From assembly GCA_019429405.1 (NCBI GenBank), contig JAHYIZ010000006.1, positions 1 to 64,000 on the forward strand: 64,000 bases of DNA, given 5' to 3'. The stretch is from Paracoccaceae bacterium. Its GTDB lineage: Bacteria > Pseudomonadota > Alphaproteobacteria > Rhodobacterales > Rhodobacteraceae. Shown here piece by piece: positions 36,585 to 46,483 of this stretch. Positions within the stretch are counted from its first letter, which is position 1; every line of letters begins with the position of its first letter. A model generated the notes under the pieces. The model saw nothing but the letters and a program-made list of their open reading frames with translations. It was not told where the DNA came from and searched no databases. A program made the translations under genes and the position numbers.

Positions 36585-37850
36585 ATGAAGGGCATGATGA
36601 GTTACGACCTGATGGAAACCGTCAGGAATACGAACGAGTGGATGGGTGCCTCGGCCCGCGCGATGGCCTCTTACCCCGCCTGGGGTTTGGTGCCGCATCC
36701 GATGTTCAAGGTAATGTCGGCCTGGGGCCGCGTGACCGAACGCAGCTTTGCCCGCATGGTGATCAAACCCGACTGGGGCATCCGCTCCATTCCCGGTGCC
36801 GATGGCCGCGACCATCTGGTCAATGTCGAAACCCTCATCAGCCGCCCCTTCGGCAACCTGATCCGGTTCGCCGTCACCGGCCGCGCCCCGATGGCACGCC
36901 GCATCCTGCTGGTGGCACCGATGTCGGGCCATTACGCAACCCTGTTGCGTTCCACCGTCGCCAGCCTTCTGCCTGATGCCGATGTCTACGTCACCGATTG
37001 GCACAACGCCCGCGATATTCCGGTTTCCGAAGGCAAGTTCGACATTGAGGACTATACCCTATACCTCGTTGATTTCATGCGATATCTCGGCCCAGATATC
37101 AACGTGATCGCGGTCTGCCAGCCGGCCCCGCTCACGCTTGCCGCCACCGCCTATCTGGCCGAGATCGACCCCGCCGCGCAGCCCCGCACCCTCACCCTGA
37201 TCGGCGGCCCGATTGACCCCGACGCCGCCCCCACCGAAGTCACCGATTTCGGCCGCCGTATCACCATGGGCCAGCTTGAACACCTCGTCATCCAGCGTGT
37301 CGGATTCAAGCATCGCGGCGCCGGGCGGCTGGTCTACCCCGGCCTGATGCAGCTTGCCTCGTTCATCTCGATGAACGCCGAAAAACACGGGCGCGCATTT
37401 TCCGACAAGATCACCGCCGAAGCCAAAGGCGAAGGCTCAGAGCGCGATCACCACAACATCTTTTATGATGAATACCTCTCGGTCATGGATATGACCGCCG
37501 AGTTTTACCTCTCGACCGTCGAACGCATCTTCAAGGGCCGCGAAATCGCGCAAAACCAGTTCGTGGTAGCGGGCCATCAGGTCGATATCGGCCGCATCAC
37601 CGATGTCGCGGTCAAAACCGTTGAAGGCAGCAAAGACGATATCTCCGCCCCCGGCCAATGCGCCGCAGCGCTCGACCTGCTCACCGGCCTGCCGCCGGAA
37701 AAGAAGGCGGGCTACATCGAAATCGGCGCAGGGCATTACGGCATTTTCGCCGGAAGCAGCTGGCGCGAGCGCATCCGCCCGCTGGTGCTCAGGTTCATCG
37801 ACCAGAACGCGGCCCCGCAGCCCAAGGTCGCGCCGCTGCGGGCCATCTGA
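36585..37850 (+). CDS. phaZ: intracellular polyhydroxyalkanoate depolymerase
   Basis: 421 residues, intracellular PhaZ family. It has MARRILLVAPMSGHYATLLRSTV, DVYVTDWHNARDIPVSEG, a lipase-like NVIAVCQPAPLTLAA with the catalytic cysteine, and IEIGAGHYGIFAGSSWRE near the C-terminus. It mobilises stored polymer. The ATG at 36585 has AGGAG five bases upstream, so codons from 36558 are probably not used. Divergent from phaC, so synthesis and breakdown genes share one short control region. Confidence 0.95.
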   Translation: MKGMMSYDLMETVRNTNEWMGASARAMASYPAWGLVPHPMFKVMSAWGRVTERSFARMVIKPDWGIRSIPGADGRDHLVNVETLISRPFGNLIRFAVTGRAPMARRILLVAPMSGHYATLLRSTVASLLPDADVYVTDWHNARDIPVSEGKFDIEDYTLYLVDFMRYLGPDINVIAVCQPAPLTLAATAYLAEIDPAAQPRTLTLIGGPIDPDAAPTEVTDFGRRITMGQLEHLVIQRVGFKHRGAGRLVYPGLMQLASFISMNAEKHGRAFSDKITAEAKGEGSERDHHNIFYDEYLSVMDMTAEFYLSTVERIFKGREIAQNQFVVAGHQVDIGRITDVAVKTVEGSKDDISAPGQCAAALDLLTGLPPEKKAGYIEIGAGHYGIFAGSSWRERIRPLVLRFIDQNAAPQPKVAPLRAI

Positions 37851-37973
37851 ACCGCTGTTTCCGGGGCGGCCCTGGCGCCGCCCCTTCCGGCCCAACCGTA
37901 AATATCGCAACATTCCGATTTGCAGTGTTGCCGGATTTCGCCCCAAACTCGCATAAACCCAACCTCACGGCTG

Positions 37974-38046
37974 CTTCAGTGCAAATATCCTCGGGGGGGT
38001 GAATTGCACGGGCACCGCGCAAGAGGGGGGCAGACCGCCCCCCTAC
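37974..38046 (+). repeat. REP-like intergenic element after phaZ
   Basis: CTTCAGTGCAAATATCCTCGGGGGGGTG leads to a GGGGGGCAGACCGCCCCCC hairpin that ends at the 3' end of the convergent hydrolase gene. Same two-part layout as the other copies. Confidence 0.7.
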
Positions 38047-38783
38047 CCCGCGACCTCGGCCACTGCCTCTTCGATCAGCCGCAGGCAGGCGGGCGTCGAA
38101 AATCGGTGGTCCGCCCCCTTCACCAGCGTCAGATGCATATCCGCCCCCTCGGCATGCGCCAGAAGCCGCAACGCCACTGCCTGCGGCACGTCGGCATCGG
38201 CCGTGCCCTGCAACATCCGTACTGGCATCGGCAGCCGCAGCGGTTCGCGCAGCACCAGATGGCGGCGCCCATCCTCGATCAGGCGGCGGGTGATCACATA
38301 AGGCTCGTCTGAATACTCCGACGGCTGCTCCACCCGCCCGTCCCGCGCCAGCGTGGCACGCTGAACCTCGTCGAACCCCGCCCACATCGAATCTTCGGTA
38401 AAATCCGGCGCCGCAGCGATGGTCACCAGCCCGGCCACGCGCTCCGGCGCCTCGCGCGCCAGCAAAAGTGCCAACCAGCCGCCCATCGAAGAGCCGACCA
38501 GCACCTGCGGCCCTTCGCTCAGGCGCAGCGCCGCCCGCGCATCCGCCAGCCAGTCGCCAATGCAGCCCTGCTCGAAATCCCCGCCCGAGGCGCCGTGCCC
38601 GGAATAGTCGAAGCGCAGAAATGCCCGACCAGCGGCGCGCGCCCAGCCTTCCAGGGCTTGCGCCTTGGTGCCGGTCATGTCGGACCGGAACCCGCCCAGA
38701 AACACCACCCCCGGCCCCCGCCCCGGCAGCCGCGCAAAGGCAATTCGCCGCCCCTCGGGCGTGTTGAAATGCTGCACCGTCAT
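38043..38783 (-). CDS. alpha/beta hydrolase
   Basis: 246 residues. The oxyanion stretch VVFLGGFRSDMTG and FDYSGHGASGGDF are followed by the nucleophile elbow LVGSSMGGWLAL, and late in the protein the aspartate in GTADADVPQAVA and the histidine in KGADHRFS. Substrate unknown; the family includes esterases and palmitoyl-thioesterase ABHD10-like enzymes. The ATG at 38783 is the natural start; the open frame runs 1.6 kb further only because it is antisense to thrS. Convergent with phaZ. Confidence 0.88.
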   Translation of the reverse strand: MTVQHFNTPEGRRIAFARLPGRGPGVVFLGGFRSDMTGTKAQALEGWARAAGRAFLRFDYSGHGASGGDFEQGCIGDWLADARAALRLSEGPQVLVGSSMGGWLALLLAREAPERVAGLVTIAAAPDFTEDSMWAGFDEVQRATLARDGRVEQPSEYSDEPYVITRRLIEDGRRHLVLREPLRLPMPVRMLQGTADADVPQAVALRLLAHAEGADMHLTLVKGADHRFSTPACLRLIEEAVAEVAG

Positions 38784-38885
38784 GTTGCGCCCCCGCCGTT
38801 GACTTCGCCCTGAAATCTTCCTACCACGCAAGCCGTAACCCGCAACCGGGCGTTTCGTGGGCGCCAAACCGACGAGGAGGACCGC

Positions 38886-40832
38886 ATGTCCCAAATTTCC
38901 CTCACATTCCCCGATGGCAATGCGCGCAGCTTTGACGCGGGCGTGACCCCGGCGCAGGTGGCCGCCTCCATCGCCCCCTCGCTCGCCAAGGCGGCCATTT
39001 CGGCGCAGGTGAACGGCAAGCATTGGGATCTGGCCTGGCCGATTGCCGAAAGCGCCAGCATTGCCATCAACACGATGAAGGATGAGGGCGCGGCGCTTGA
39101 ACTGATCCGCCACGACCTCGCGCATGTCATGGCCCGCGCCGTGCAAGAACTGTGGCCCACCGTCAAGGTCACCATCGGGCCGGTCATCGAAAACGGCTGG
39201 TATTACGATTTCGACCGCGCTGAACCCTTCACCCCCGAAGACCTCGGCGCGATCGAGGCGAAGATGCGCGATATCATCAACCGCCGCGACCCGGTGACCA
39301 CCGAAACATGGGACCGCGCCCGCGCCATCGCCTACTATGAGGCGCAGAACGAGCCCTATAAGGTCGAGCTGGTCGGCATGATCCCCGAAGACCAGCAGAT
39401 CCGCATGTATTGGCACGGCCACTGGCAAGACCTCTGCCGTGGCCCGCATCTGCAACACACCGGCCAGTTGCCCGCCGACGCCTTCAAGCTGATGAGCGTG
39501 GCCGGCGCCTATTGGCGCGGCGACAGCACGCGGCCCATGCTGCAACGCATCTACGGCGTGGCGTTCAAAACCCGCGACGCGCTCAAGGCGCACCTGACCA
39601 TGCTGGAAGAGGCCGCCAAGCGCGACCACCGCAAACTTGGCCGCGAGATGGAGCTCTTTCATTTGCAGGAAGAAGCCCCCGGCATGGTATTCTGGCACCC
39701 CAACGGCTGGCGCATCTACCGGACCTTGCAGGAATACATGCGCCGTCGGCTTGACCGCGCGGGCTACCGCGAGGTCAACACCCCGCAGGTGGTAGACCGC
39801 GTGCTTTGGGAACGCTCGGGCCATTGGGAGGCCTACCGCGAGAACATGTTCATTGTCGAAGTCGACGAGGAAGGTGCAAAGGAAAAGCGCATCAACGCGC
39901 TGAAACCGATGAACTGCCCGTGCCATGTGCAGGTCTACAATCAGGGGCTCAAATCTTACCGCGACCTGCCCTTGCGGCTGGCCGAATTCGGGTCGTGCCA
40001 CCGCTATGAGTCCTCGGGCTCGATGCACGGGCTGATGCGGGTGCGCGGCTTCACGCAAGATGACGCGCATATCTTCTGCACCGGCGAGCAGATCGAAAGC
40101 GAATGCGCGGCCTTCATCGACCTTCTGGCCTCGGTCTACCGCGACCTCGGGTTTGAGGCGTTCGAGATCAAGCTTTCCACCCGCCCCGCCGTGCGGATCG
40201 GCACCGATGAGGCCTGGGACCAGGTTGAAGGCGCGCTGGAAAACGCCATCAAGAAAACCGGCAACCCTTATGAGATTGACCCCGGCGAAGGCGCGTTCTA
40301 CGGCCCGAAGCTCGACTTCAAGCTGACTGACGCGATCGGGCGCAAATGGCAGTGCGGCACCTTTCAGGTTGACCCCAACTTGCCGACCCGGCTTGGGGCC
40401 GAATACATCGGCGAAGATGGCGCCAAGCACCGCCCCTACATGCTGCATCGCGCCATTCTGGGCAGTTTCGAACGCTTCATCGGTATTTTGATCGAAAACT
40501 ACGCGGGGCGCCTGCCGTTCTGGCTGGCGCCGCGTCAGGTTGTGGTGGCCTCAATTGTCTCAGGCGCCGATGATTTCGTGGCCGAAGTGGTGGCCACGCT
40601 GCGCGCGCAAGGTCTGCGCGCCGAGGCCGACACCCGCAACGAAAAGATCAATTACAAAGTGCGCGAGCATTCGGTTGGCAAGGTGCCGGTGATTCTGGCA
40701 ATCGGCATGAAAGAGGTCGAAGACCGCACGGTTTCGCTGCGCCGTCTGGGCGAGCCGCAAAGCCGCGTCCTTGCCCTTGCCGATGCCGTCACAGAGCTTG
40801 TGGCCGAGGCCCTGCCGCCCGACCAGCGCTAG
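38886..40832 (+). CDS. thrS: threonine--tRNA ligase
   Basis: 648 residues: TGS domain (1-60), editing domain ([16 protein letters not shown], then [14 protein letters not shown]), class II catalytic core ([24 protein letters not shown] with a zinc cysteine, [12 protein letters not shown]) and anticodon-binding domain. GAGGAGG precedes the ATG. Ends in a strong terminator before the cold-shock gene. Confidence 0.99.
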   Translation: MSQISLTFPDGNARSFDAGVTPAQVAASIAPSLAKAAISAQVNGKHWDLAWPIAESASIAINTMKDEGAALELIRHDLAHVMARAVQELWPTVKVTIGPVIENGWYYDFDRAEPFTPEDLGAIEAKMRDIINRRDPVTTETWDRARAIAYYEAQNEPYKVELVGMIPEDQQIRMYWHGHWQDLCRGPHLQHTGQLPADAFKLMSVAGAYWRGDSTRPMLQRIYGVAFKTRDALKAHLTMLEEAAKRDHRKLGREMELFHLQEEAPGMVFWHPNGWRIYRTLQEYMRRRLDRAGYREVNTPQVVDRVLWERSGHWEAYRENMFIVEVDEEGAKEKRINALKPMNCPCHVQVYNQGLKSYRDLPLRLAEFGSCHRYESSGSMHGLMRVRGFTQDDAHIFCTGEQIESECAAFIDLLASVYRDLGFEAFEIKLSTRPAVRIGTDEAWDQVEGALENAIKKTGNPYEIDPGEGAFYGPKLDFKLTDAIGRKWQCGTFQVDPNLPTRLGAEYIGEDGAKHRPYMLHRAILGSFERFIGILIENYAGRLPFWLAPRQVVVASIVSGADDFVAEVVATLRAQGLRAEADTRNEKINYKVREHSVGKVPVILAIGMKEVEDRTVSLRRLGEPQSRVLALADAVTELVAEALPPDQR

Positions 40833-40837
40833 CGATC

Positions 40838-40869
40838 CTTGGGGGGCCGCCGCGCCCCCCAGTTTTTTT
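40838..40869 (+). terminator. intrinsic terminator after thrS
   Basis: GGGGGG and CCCCCC enclose an eight-base loop and are followed by AGTTTTTTTG. Confidence 0.85.
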
Positions 40870-41023
40870 GTTGATTTTCGGCACGGATGCGGCATCCTTT
40901 GCCTCGCGCTGCTGCTGCCTTTCCTACCGCCTACCCGATCAGGGACAGCCGGAATGCTTGAAAGACCTGGCTGCACGGCCCGGTGCATTCCGCTCCGGGA
41001 ACACTGATGATGGAGATGCGGGT

Positions 41024-41230
41024 ATGGCCACTGGCACCGTAAAATGGTTCAACACCACCAAAGGGTTTGGCTTCATCGCGCCTGACGACGGCGGCAAGGA
41101 TGTGTTTGTGCACATTTCGGCGGTCGAACGGGCGGGGCTGAAGGGCCTCAACGACAACCAGAAAGTCGCCTATGAGCTGCAGTCGGGCCGCGACGGGCGT
41201 TCTTCGGCGGGCGACCTGAAACTGCTTTAG
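41024..41230 (+). CDS. cold-shock protein
   Basis: 68 residues, single cold-shock domain with RNP1 KGFGFI and RNP2 VFVHI. It binds single-stranded RNA or DNA as a chaperone. The start MATGTVKWFN is standard. The 150 bases between the thrS terminator and the ATG form a long leader, as is usual in csp genes. A close paralogue lies at 50549-50755. Confidence 0.96.
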   Translation: MATGTVKWFNTTKGFGFIAPDDGGKDVFVHISAVERAGLKGLNDNQKVAYELQSGRDGRSSAGDLKLL

Positions 41231-41302
41231 GGCTTCGCGCCGGGCAGACCGGCGGCAGGCACCTTGGCCCGCGCGTCTGCGCGGGCCGTTTTGGCTTCGG
41301 CC

Positions 41303-43195
41303 TTACTTCGCCCAGTCCCAAGGCGTGGTGAACTCGCCCATCTTCGCGGCCAGGGCGGCGTCATCGACATCGCCCAAGCGGCGCAGATGCGCCACCAGAC
41401 CACGCTTCTTGTCTTCGGTCACGGTGGCGACGTTTGCGGCAAAGCCCGCCGCCGCAAGCGTTTCGTTCAGCACACGGGTAATGGCGCGCTTGCGCAGGTC
41501 GGGCTTGAAGATCTTGCCGACCCCGGTTTTCGGCAGCTCTGCCATGATCTCGATGTGCTTGGGAATTGCCGCGCGTTCGTGAATATGGGTGCGCGCATGC
41601 TCCATCAACTCGTCTTCGGTAACATCGGCACTCTGCACCAGTTCGACATAGACGCAGGGCAACTCGCCCGCAAAAGCGTCGGGCTGGCCGATGGCGCCGG
41701 CAAAGGCCACCGCCGGATGCGCCATCATCGCCTCTTCGATCTCGGCGGGGTCGATGTTGTGGCCGCCGCGGATGATCAGGTCTTTCTTGCGCCCGGTGAT
41801 CCAGAGGTAGCCATCGGCATCAATCCGCCCAAGGTCGCCGGTGCGCAGAAACCGGGTTTCGGCAAACAGGTCGTGGTTCTTGTCAACCTCGGTATAGGTC
41901 GAGCCCTCGAACACACCGGGGTTGGCAATGCAGATTTCGCCCACCTCATCGGTCACGCATTCACGAAAGCCGCCGCCGTTTTCCTGCAACAGAATCCGCA
42001 CATGCGTATGCGGCATCGGAATCCCGACCGAACCGACCTTCTTCTTGCCTTCGACCGGGTTGACCGAGACAAGGCAGGTCGCCTCGGTAAGGCCATAACC
42101 CTCTGAAATCTGCACCCCGGTGGCTTTCTCGAAGCGGTTGTAAAGCTCGACCGGCAGCGGCGCCGACCCCGACAGCGCGGTTTTCAATGACGAGACATCA
42201 GCATTGACCGGGCGCTGCATCAGCGCCGAGATCGCCGTGGGCACGGTGATGAGGAAGGTCACATGCCAGCGCTCGATCAGCTTCCAGAAGTTGTCGAACA
42301 CGCCCTCGCCGCGATAGCCCGCAGGGGTCGGGAACACCACATGCGCACCCGAGGCGATGGCCGACATCAGAATCGGATAGGCCGCAAAAACGTGGAACAA
42401 GGGCAGCGGGCAGATCATCACATCGGTTTCGTCAAACAACAACCGCGCACCGAGCCAGCCGTTGTAGATCATGCCCGAAACCTTGTGCTGCGCGACCTTC
42501 GGCATGCCGGTGGTGCCGCCGGTGTGGAAATAGGCGGCAACCCGGTCTTCGGTGCTGTCGGCGAAGGTCAGGTTGCCAGCAGGCTGGCGCGCGCATTCGG
42601 CGTTAAAATCCTTGATATCGGCCTTGTGTTCCACCGGGTTCTTGGGGCGCACCAGCGGCACGATCCAGCTTTTCGGCGGCGTCAGGTAGCGGTTGAGATC
42701 AACCTCAAGCACGGTCTTCACATTGGGCGCATGCTTCACCGCCTCGGCGGCCTTCTGCGCCACATCCGACTTTGGAAAGGCTTTCAGCGTGACCAGCACC
42801 TTGGCTTTGGTTTCACGCAGAATCGCCGAAATCTGCTCGGGCTCCAACAGCGGGTTGACCGGGTTCACAATGCCCGCAATCGAGCCCGCGATCAGCGCCA
42901 CCACGGTTTCGTTGCTGTTGGGCAAAAGGTAGGCAACCGTGTCGCCCTCGCCCACACCAAGGCTGCGAAACAGGTTCGCCGCCTGCGTGACGCGGCCCAG
43001 CAACTCGGCCCAGGTCAGGGTTTCGGCCTTGTCCTTCGGGCCGGACAAAAGCTGAAACGTGCTCGCCGGGCGATTGCCGTGTCGCGCCGCGACATCGGCG
43101 ATGAACTGATACATCGTCTGCGCGCGCGGGCGGTCTTCCCACGCCTGTTCCTTTTCAACCGCATCACGGTCGGCAACCGAACCAAATCTCGCCAT
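41303..43195 (-). CDS. fatty-acyl-CoA synthetase (AMP-forming)
   Basis: 630 residues, ANL superfamily. The AMP/phosphate motif is YFHTGGTTGMPKVAQHK; also EGYGLTEATCLVSVNP, TGDLGRIDADGYLWITGRKKDLIIRGGHNI and the C-terminal catalytic lysine in KTGVGKIFKPDLRK. It activates a carboxylic acid as acyl-AMP and then acyl-CoA; chain length cannot be read. The ATG at 43195 has GGAGG six bases upstream; the open frame to 43288 is not conserved. Confidence 0.93.
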   Translation of the reverse strand: MARFGSVADRDAVEKEQAWEDRPRAQTMYQFIADVAARHGNRPASTFQLLSGPKDKAETLTWAELLGRVTQAANLFRSLGVGEGDTVAYLLPNSNETVVALIAGSIAGIVNPVNPLLEPEQISAILRETKAKVLVTLKAFPKSDVAQKAAEAVKHAPNVKTVLEVDLNRYLTPPKSWIVPLVRPKNPVEHKADIKDFNAECARQPAGNLTFADSTEDRVAAYFHTGGTTGMPKVAQHKVSGMIYNGWLGARLLFDETDVMICPLPLFHVFAAYPILMSAIASGAHVVFPTPAGYRGEGVFDNFWKLIERWHVTFLITVPTAISALMQRPVNADVSSLKTALSGSAPLPVELYNRFEKATGVQISEGYGLTEATCLVSVNPVEGKKKVGSVGIPMPHTHVRILLQENGGGFRECVTDEVGEICIANPGVFEGSTYTEVDKNHDLFAETRFLRTGDLGRIDADGYLWITGRKKDLIIRGGHNIDPAEIEEAMMAHPAVAFAGAIGQPDAFAGELPCVYVELVQSADVTEDELMEHARTHIHERAAIPKHIEIMAELPKTGVGKIFKPDLRKRAITRVLNETLAAAGFAANVATVTEDKKRGLVAHLRRLGDVDDAALAAKMGEFTTPWDWAK

Positions 43196-43307
43196 CTCAT
43201 TCCTCCCCAAGGGGTCCGTTCCTCGCGAACCTTTGGTGCAGAATGCGTAGAAATGCGGCGCCCGGCAAGCAAAAGCGCCGCCGGGCACGTCACGTCACAT
43301 GATCCGA

Positions 43308-45098
43308 TCACTCGATCTCAAGACCGGTGGTGAATTGCAGCCGCGCAAGGCGCGCATAAAGCCCGCCTTCGGCCACCAGTGCCTCGTGTGTGCCCTGCGC
43401 CACAATGCGGCCTTGGTCAAACACCACGATGCGGTCGGCGCGCTTTACCGTCGCAAGACGGTGCGCCACGATCACCGTGGTGCGTCCACTCGCCAGCCGC
43501 TCTACTGCTGCCTGCACCAGCCCTTCGCTTTCAGAATCGAGCGCGCTCGTCGCCTCATCAAGCAACAGCACCGGGGCATCGCGCAAGATCGCGCGCGCAA
43601 TCGCGATGCGCTGCTTTTGCCCGCCCGACAGCATCACCCCGCGCTCGCCCACATAAGAATTGTAGCCCTCGGGCAGCGCCATGAGAAAATCGTGCGCGTG
43701 CGCCGCACGCGCGGCATCCTCCACATCGGCGTCGCTTGCCTCGGGGCGGCCAAATCGGATGTTTTCGCGCGCCGTGGTGGCAAAGATTACCGGGTCTTGC
43801 GGCACCAGCGCAATGGCGTGGCGGAAATCGGCCCTTGCCAGATCGCGCAGGTCGTACCCGTCGAGCGTGACGCGGCCCTGCTCGGGGTCCCAGAACCGCT
43901 GGATCAGCTGAATCATCGTGGTCTTGCCCGCGCCTGACGGCCCGACCAGCGCCACCGTTTCGCCCGGCGCAATCTTCAGCGTCACCGCGTCAAGCGCCGA
44001 AGCAGCGGGGCGCGAGGGGTAATGGAAGGTCACATTCTCAAACCCGATCTCGCCGCACACCGGGCGCGGCAGCAGCTGCGGGCTGGCGGGGTCGCGCACC
44101 GGGTCGTCGGCCCCCAGCAGCTCGGCCAGCCGCTCGGTCGCCCCCGCCGCCCGCTGAATCTCGCCCCAGATCTCAGAGAGGGCGCCAACCCCGCCCGCGA
44201 CCATGACCGCATAGATGACAAACTGCACCAGTTCGCCCACCGTCATCACGTTCAGCCGCACGTCGCGCGCGCCGACCCAAAGCACCCCCACCACGCCCGA
44301 GAAGATCAGAAAGATCACGATCACCGTCATCACTGCGCGGGTGGAAATGCGGCGCCGGGCCGAAACGAAGGATCTTTCGGTCACGTCGGCAAATTCGGCC
44401 CGACTTTGCGGCTCATGGGTGAAGGCCTGCACCGTTTGCGCCGACAACAGCGCCTCGGTGGCCGAGCCTGCCGAATTTGCGATCCAGTCCTGGTTTTCGC
44501 GGCCAAGCACCCGCAGGCGGCGCCCCAGCACCACGATCGGCACGATCACCACCGGCACCACCAGCAGAACAAGGCCGGAAAGCTTGGCCGAGGTCAGTAG
44601 CAGCATCGCCATGCCACCGATCAGAATCATCACATTGCGCAGCGCCACCGACACCGACGACCCGATCACAGACAAGATCAGCGTGGTATCGGTGGTGATG
44701 CGGCTGATCACCTCGCCGGTCATGATCCGCTCAAAAAACGCCGGGCTCATGCCCAGCACGCGGTCAAACACCGCCTTGCGGATGTCGGCCACCACCCGCT
44801 CACCCAGCCGGGTGACAAGGTAGTAACGCGCGCCCGTGCCCAGTGCCAGCAGCGCGATGATGACCAGCGCTGCGGCAAAATACTGATCAAGCAGTTCTGC
44901 GCCCGCCTGAAAGCCGTCAACGACCCGGCGCACCGCCACCGGCAAAATCAGGCTGATCGAGGCGGTCAGCACCAACGCCAGAAGCGCTGCCAGAACCTGC
45001 CCGCCATAGGGCTTCACGAAAGGATAGAGCGCGCGCAGGGCCCCGATCCGCTTGGTCGTGGGCCGGTCTTCGAGCTGGGTCCGGGGTGCGCGTGCCAT
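43308..45098 (-). CDS. MsbA-like ABC exporter (fused permease-ATPase)
   Basis: 596 residues. The N-terminal domain has six helices (about residues 25-320, with GEVISRITTDTTLILSVIGSS). The nucleotide-binding domain has Walker A VGPSGAGKTTMIQL, signature LSGGQKQRIAIARA, Walker B VLLLDEATSALDSES and the switch histidine in VIVAHRLATV. It forms a homodimeric half-transporter for lipids, peptides or drugs; substrate unknown. The ATG at 45098 has AAGGA seven bases upstream. It ends about 110 bases before the acyl-CoA synthetase start on the same strand. Confidence 0.95.
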   Translation of the reverse strand: MARAPRTQLEDRPTTKRIGALRALYPFVKPYGGQVLAALLALVLTASISLILPVAVRRVVDGFQAGAELLDQYFAAALVIIALLALGTGARYYLVTRLGERVVADIRKAVFDRVLGMSPAFFERIMTGEVISRITTDTTLILSVIGSSVSVALRNVMILIGGMAMLLLTSAKLSGLVLLVVPVVIVPIVVLGRRLRVLGRENQDWIANSAGSATEALLSAQTVQAFTHEPQSRAEFADVTERSFVSARRRISTRAVMTVIVIFLIFSGVVGVLWVGARDVRLNVMTVGELVQFVIYAVMVAGGVGALSEIWGEIQRAAGATERLAELLGADDPVRDPASPQLLPRPVCGEIGFENVTFHYPSRPAASALDAVTLKIAPGETVALVGPSGAGKTTMIQLIQRFWDPEQGRVTLDGYDLRDLARADFRHAIALVPQDPVIFATTARENIRFGRPEASDADVEDAARAAHAHDFLMALPEGYNSYVGERGVMLSGGQKQRIAIARAILRDAPVLLLDEATSALDSESEGLVQAAVERLASGRTTVIVAHRLATVKRADRIVVFDQGRIVAQGTHEALVAEGGLYARLARLQFTTGLEIE

Positions 45099-45324
45099 CA
45101 AGATATCCTTTTTGCCTTGCGGCGATCTATGCGCCGCGACGCCTCGGGGCAAGTGCGGATCGCTCGTAAGCCCGTCTCCGTCTGCCCCTGCCGCACGGTC
45201 ACATGGCCGCCGCAGCCAACCTGCGCAGTCTTTGCCGCCCCGTCAGGCCCCGGCGTCTTCAACGCCCAAATCCCCCATGGGCAAGGCCCGAAACAGGCCG
45301 AGGGTGCGGCCCCCCCTGTTGGTC

Positions 45325-45410
45325 TGGTGCGGGCGGCCGGACTCGAACCGGCATGGGCTTGCGCCCGAGGGATTTTAAGTCCCATGCGTCTACCATTCCG
45401 CCACGCCCGC
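45325..45410 (-). tRNA. tRNA-Leu (anticodon UAA), with encoded CCA
   Basis: The minus strand gives a perfect acceptor stem GCGGGCG/CGCCCGC, a GGGA-CTTAAAA-TCCC anticodon arm with TAA in the centre, a long variable arm (TCGGGCGCAAGCCCAT) and the T arm GCCGG-TTCGAGT-CCGGC, followed by ACCA. The long variable arm marks a class II tRNA. The 170 bases between it and the ABC gene hold only a poor copy of the REP-like repeat (about 45250-45299). Confidence 0.97.
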
Positions 45411-45562
45411 GCGAAACGGGGCGCTTGCGCCCCGGCCCCATGGCTAATCGCTTCGTGCCGGGGCGGCAAGAGGGGGCACCCCGGCGGCGCCTTTGCGCCC
45501 TGCGCTGGCGGCGGGGCACCACCGATCTTGAGAACGTTTCGCAAACATACTACCCTTCCCCC

Positions 45563-46189
45563 ATGCCGACTCGCACCGCCCTACCGCCCCACGCCCCGCC
45601 ACCTGCGGCCCCGCCGCCGCACGCCCCGCCGATATTGGCGCGGGCGCGCCCTGCGCTGGCCCTGGGGCCGGGGGCCGAGTTCGCGCGCGGCCGGGTGCAC
45701 GAGCTTTGCGGCCCGGCGCGGCGCACGCTGGCGCTGCTGCTGGCGGGCAGGCTGGAAGGGGCGGTGCTCTGGATCGCGCCCGATACGGGCGCGCGCGCAC
45801 TTAACCCCGCAGGCATGGCCGGGCTTTGCGCGCCCGAGCGGCTCATCATCGCCGCCGCCCAACCTGACCGCAAGGTGCTCTGGTGCCTTGAAGAGGCACT
45901 CTGCAGCGGCGCGGTGCCGCTGGTGGTGGCCGAACTGGCCGCCCCCCCCGGCCTCACGCCCATGCGGCGGCTGCAACTGGCCGCCGAGGCCAGCGGCCGC
46001 ACGCCCACCGGCCTGATCCTGACCCCCGAGGCGGGCGGCGCGCCCGGTGCCGAAAGCCGCTGGCACCTCGCCGCCGCCCATACCGAGGGCCACACCCGCT
46101 GGTTGCTCGAGCGCCGCCGCGCCCGCATGGCCCCCCCCGCCGCATGGCTGCTGGAACCCGGCAGCGCCGCCCCGGTGCTGACCCCGTAG
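45563..46189 (+). CDS. ImuA-like RecA-fold protein
   Basis: 208 residues after a proline/alanine-rich start. The body fits the ImuA pattern: RVHELCGPARRTLALLLAG, GAVLWIAPDTGARALNPAGMA, LWCLEEALCSGAVPLVVAEL and MRRLQLAAEASGRTPTGLIL. ImuA is a RecA-fold partner of ImuB and DnaE2 in SOS mutagenesis and normally lacks a working Walker A, as here. No imuB or dnaE2 is adjacent, so the role is uncertain. The ATG at 45563 is chosen because the ORF upstream runs through the tRNA. Next to tRNA-Leu, divergent from it. Confidence 0.65.
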   Translation: MPTRTALPPHAPPPAAPPPHAPPILARARPALALGPGAEFARGRVHELCGPARRTLALLLAGRLEGAVLWIAPDTGARALNPAGMAGLCAPERLIIAAAQPDRKVLWCLEEALCSGAVPLVVAELAAPPGLTPMRRLQLAAEASGRTPTGLILTPEAGGAPGAESRWHLAAAHTEGHTRWLLERRRARMAPPAAWLLEPGSAAPVLTP

Positions 46190-46300
46190 GCCTGGCCAGG
46201 GGGCTAAAGGGTCCGGCACGGCTGCCCCGACCCTGCCCCCCGCGTGACCGCAAAAGCCAGCGGATAGCGCCACCCCCTGCCAACGCGTCTCGACCGCCCC

Positions 46301-46372
46301 CTTCTTCTTTGCAAAAATACCCAAGGGGGAAAGCCCGGAACGGGCTTGGGGGGCGGCGCCCCCCTGCCCCGT
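46301..46372 (+). repeat. REP-like intergenic element after the imuA-like gene
   Basis: CTTCTTCTTTGCAAAAATACCCAAGGGGG leads to AAGCCCGGAACGGGCTT, a perfect stem, and then a GGGGGGCGGCGCCCCCC hairpin. It lies in a 294-base intergenic (46190-46483) with no other visible feature. Confidence 0.7.
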
Positions 46373-46483
46373 CCGCCGCAGGCGTGCCCGCTTGCCCCCG
46401 CAGCACCACACCCACGCCCCCCAAATCCGCCCACCCGCACAATCACCCTTTCGCGCCCTGCGCGCCGCAGCTAGCGTCGCGCC

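Noticed and set aside
38784-40448. A 1.6-kb upstream extension of the alpha/beta hydrolase frame
   Set aside because: It is antisense to thrS, low in complexity and matches no family. The hydrolase has a normal start at 38783.
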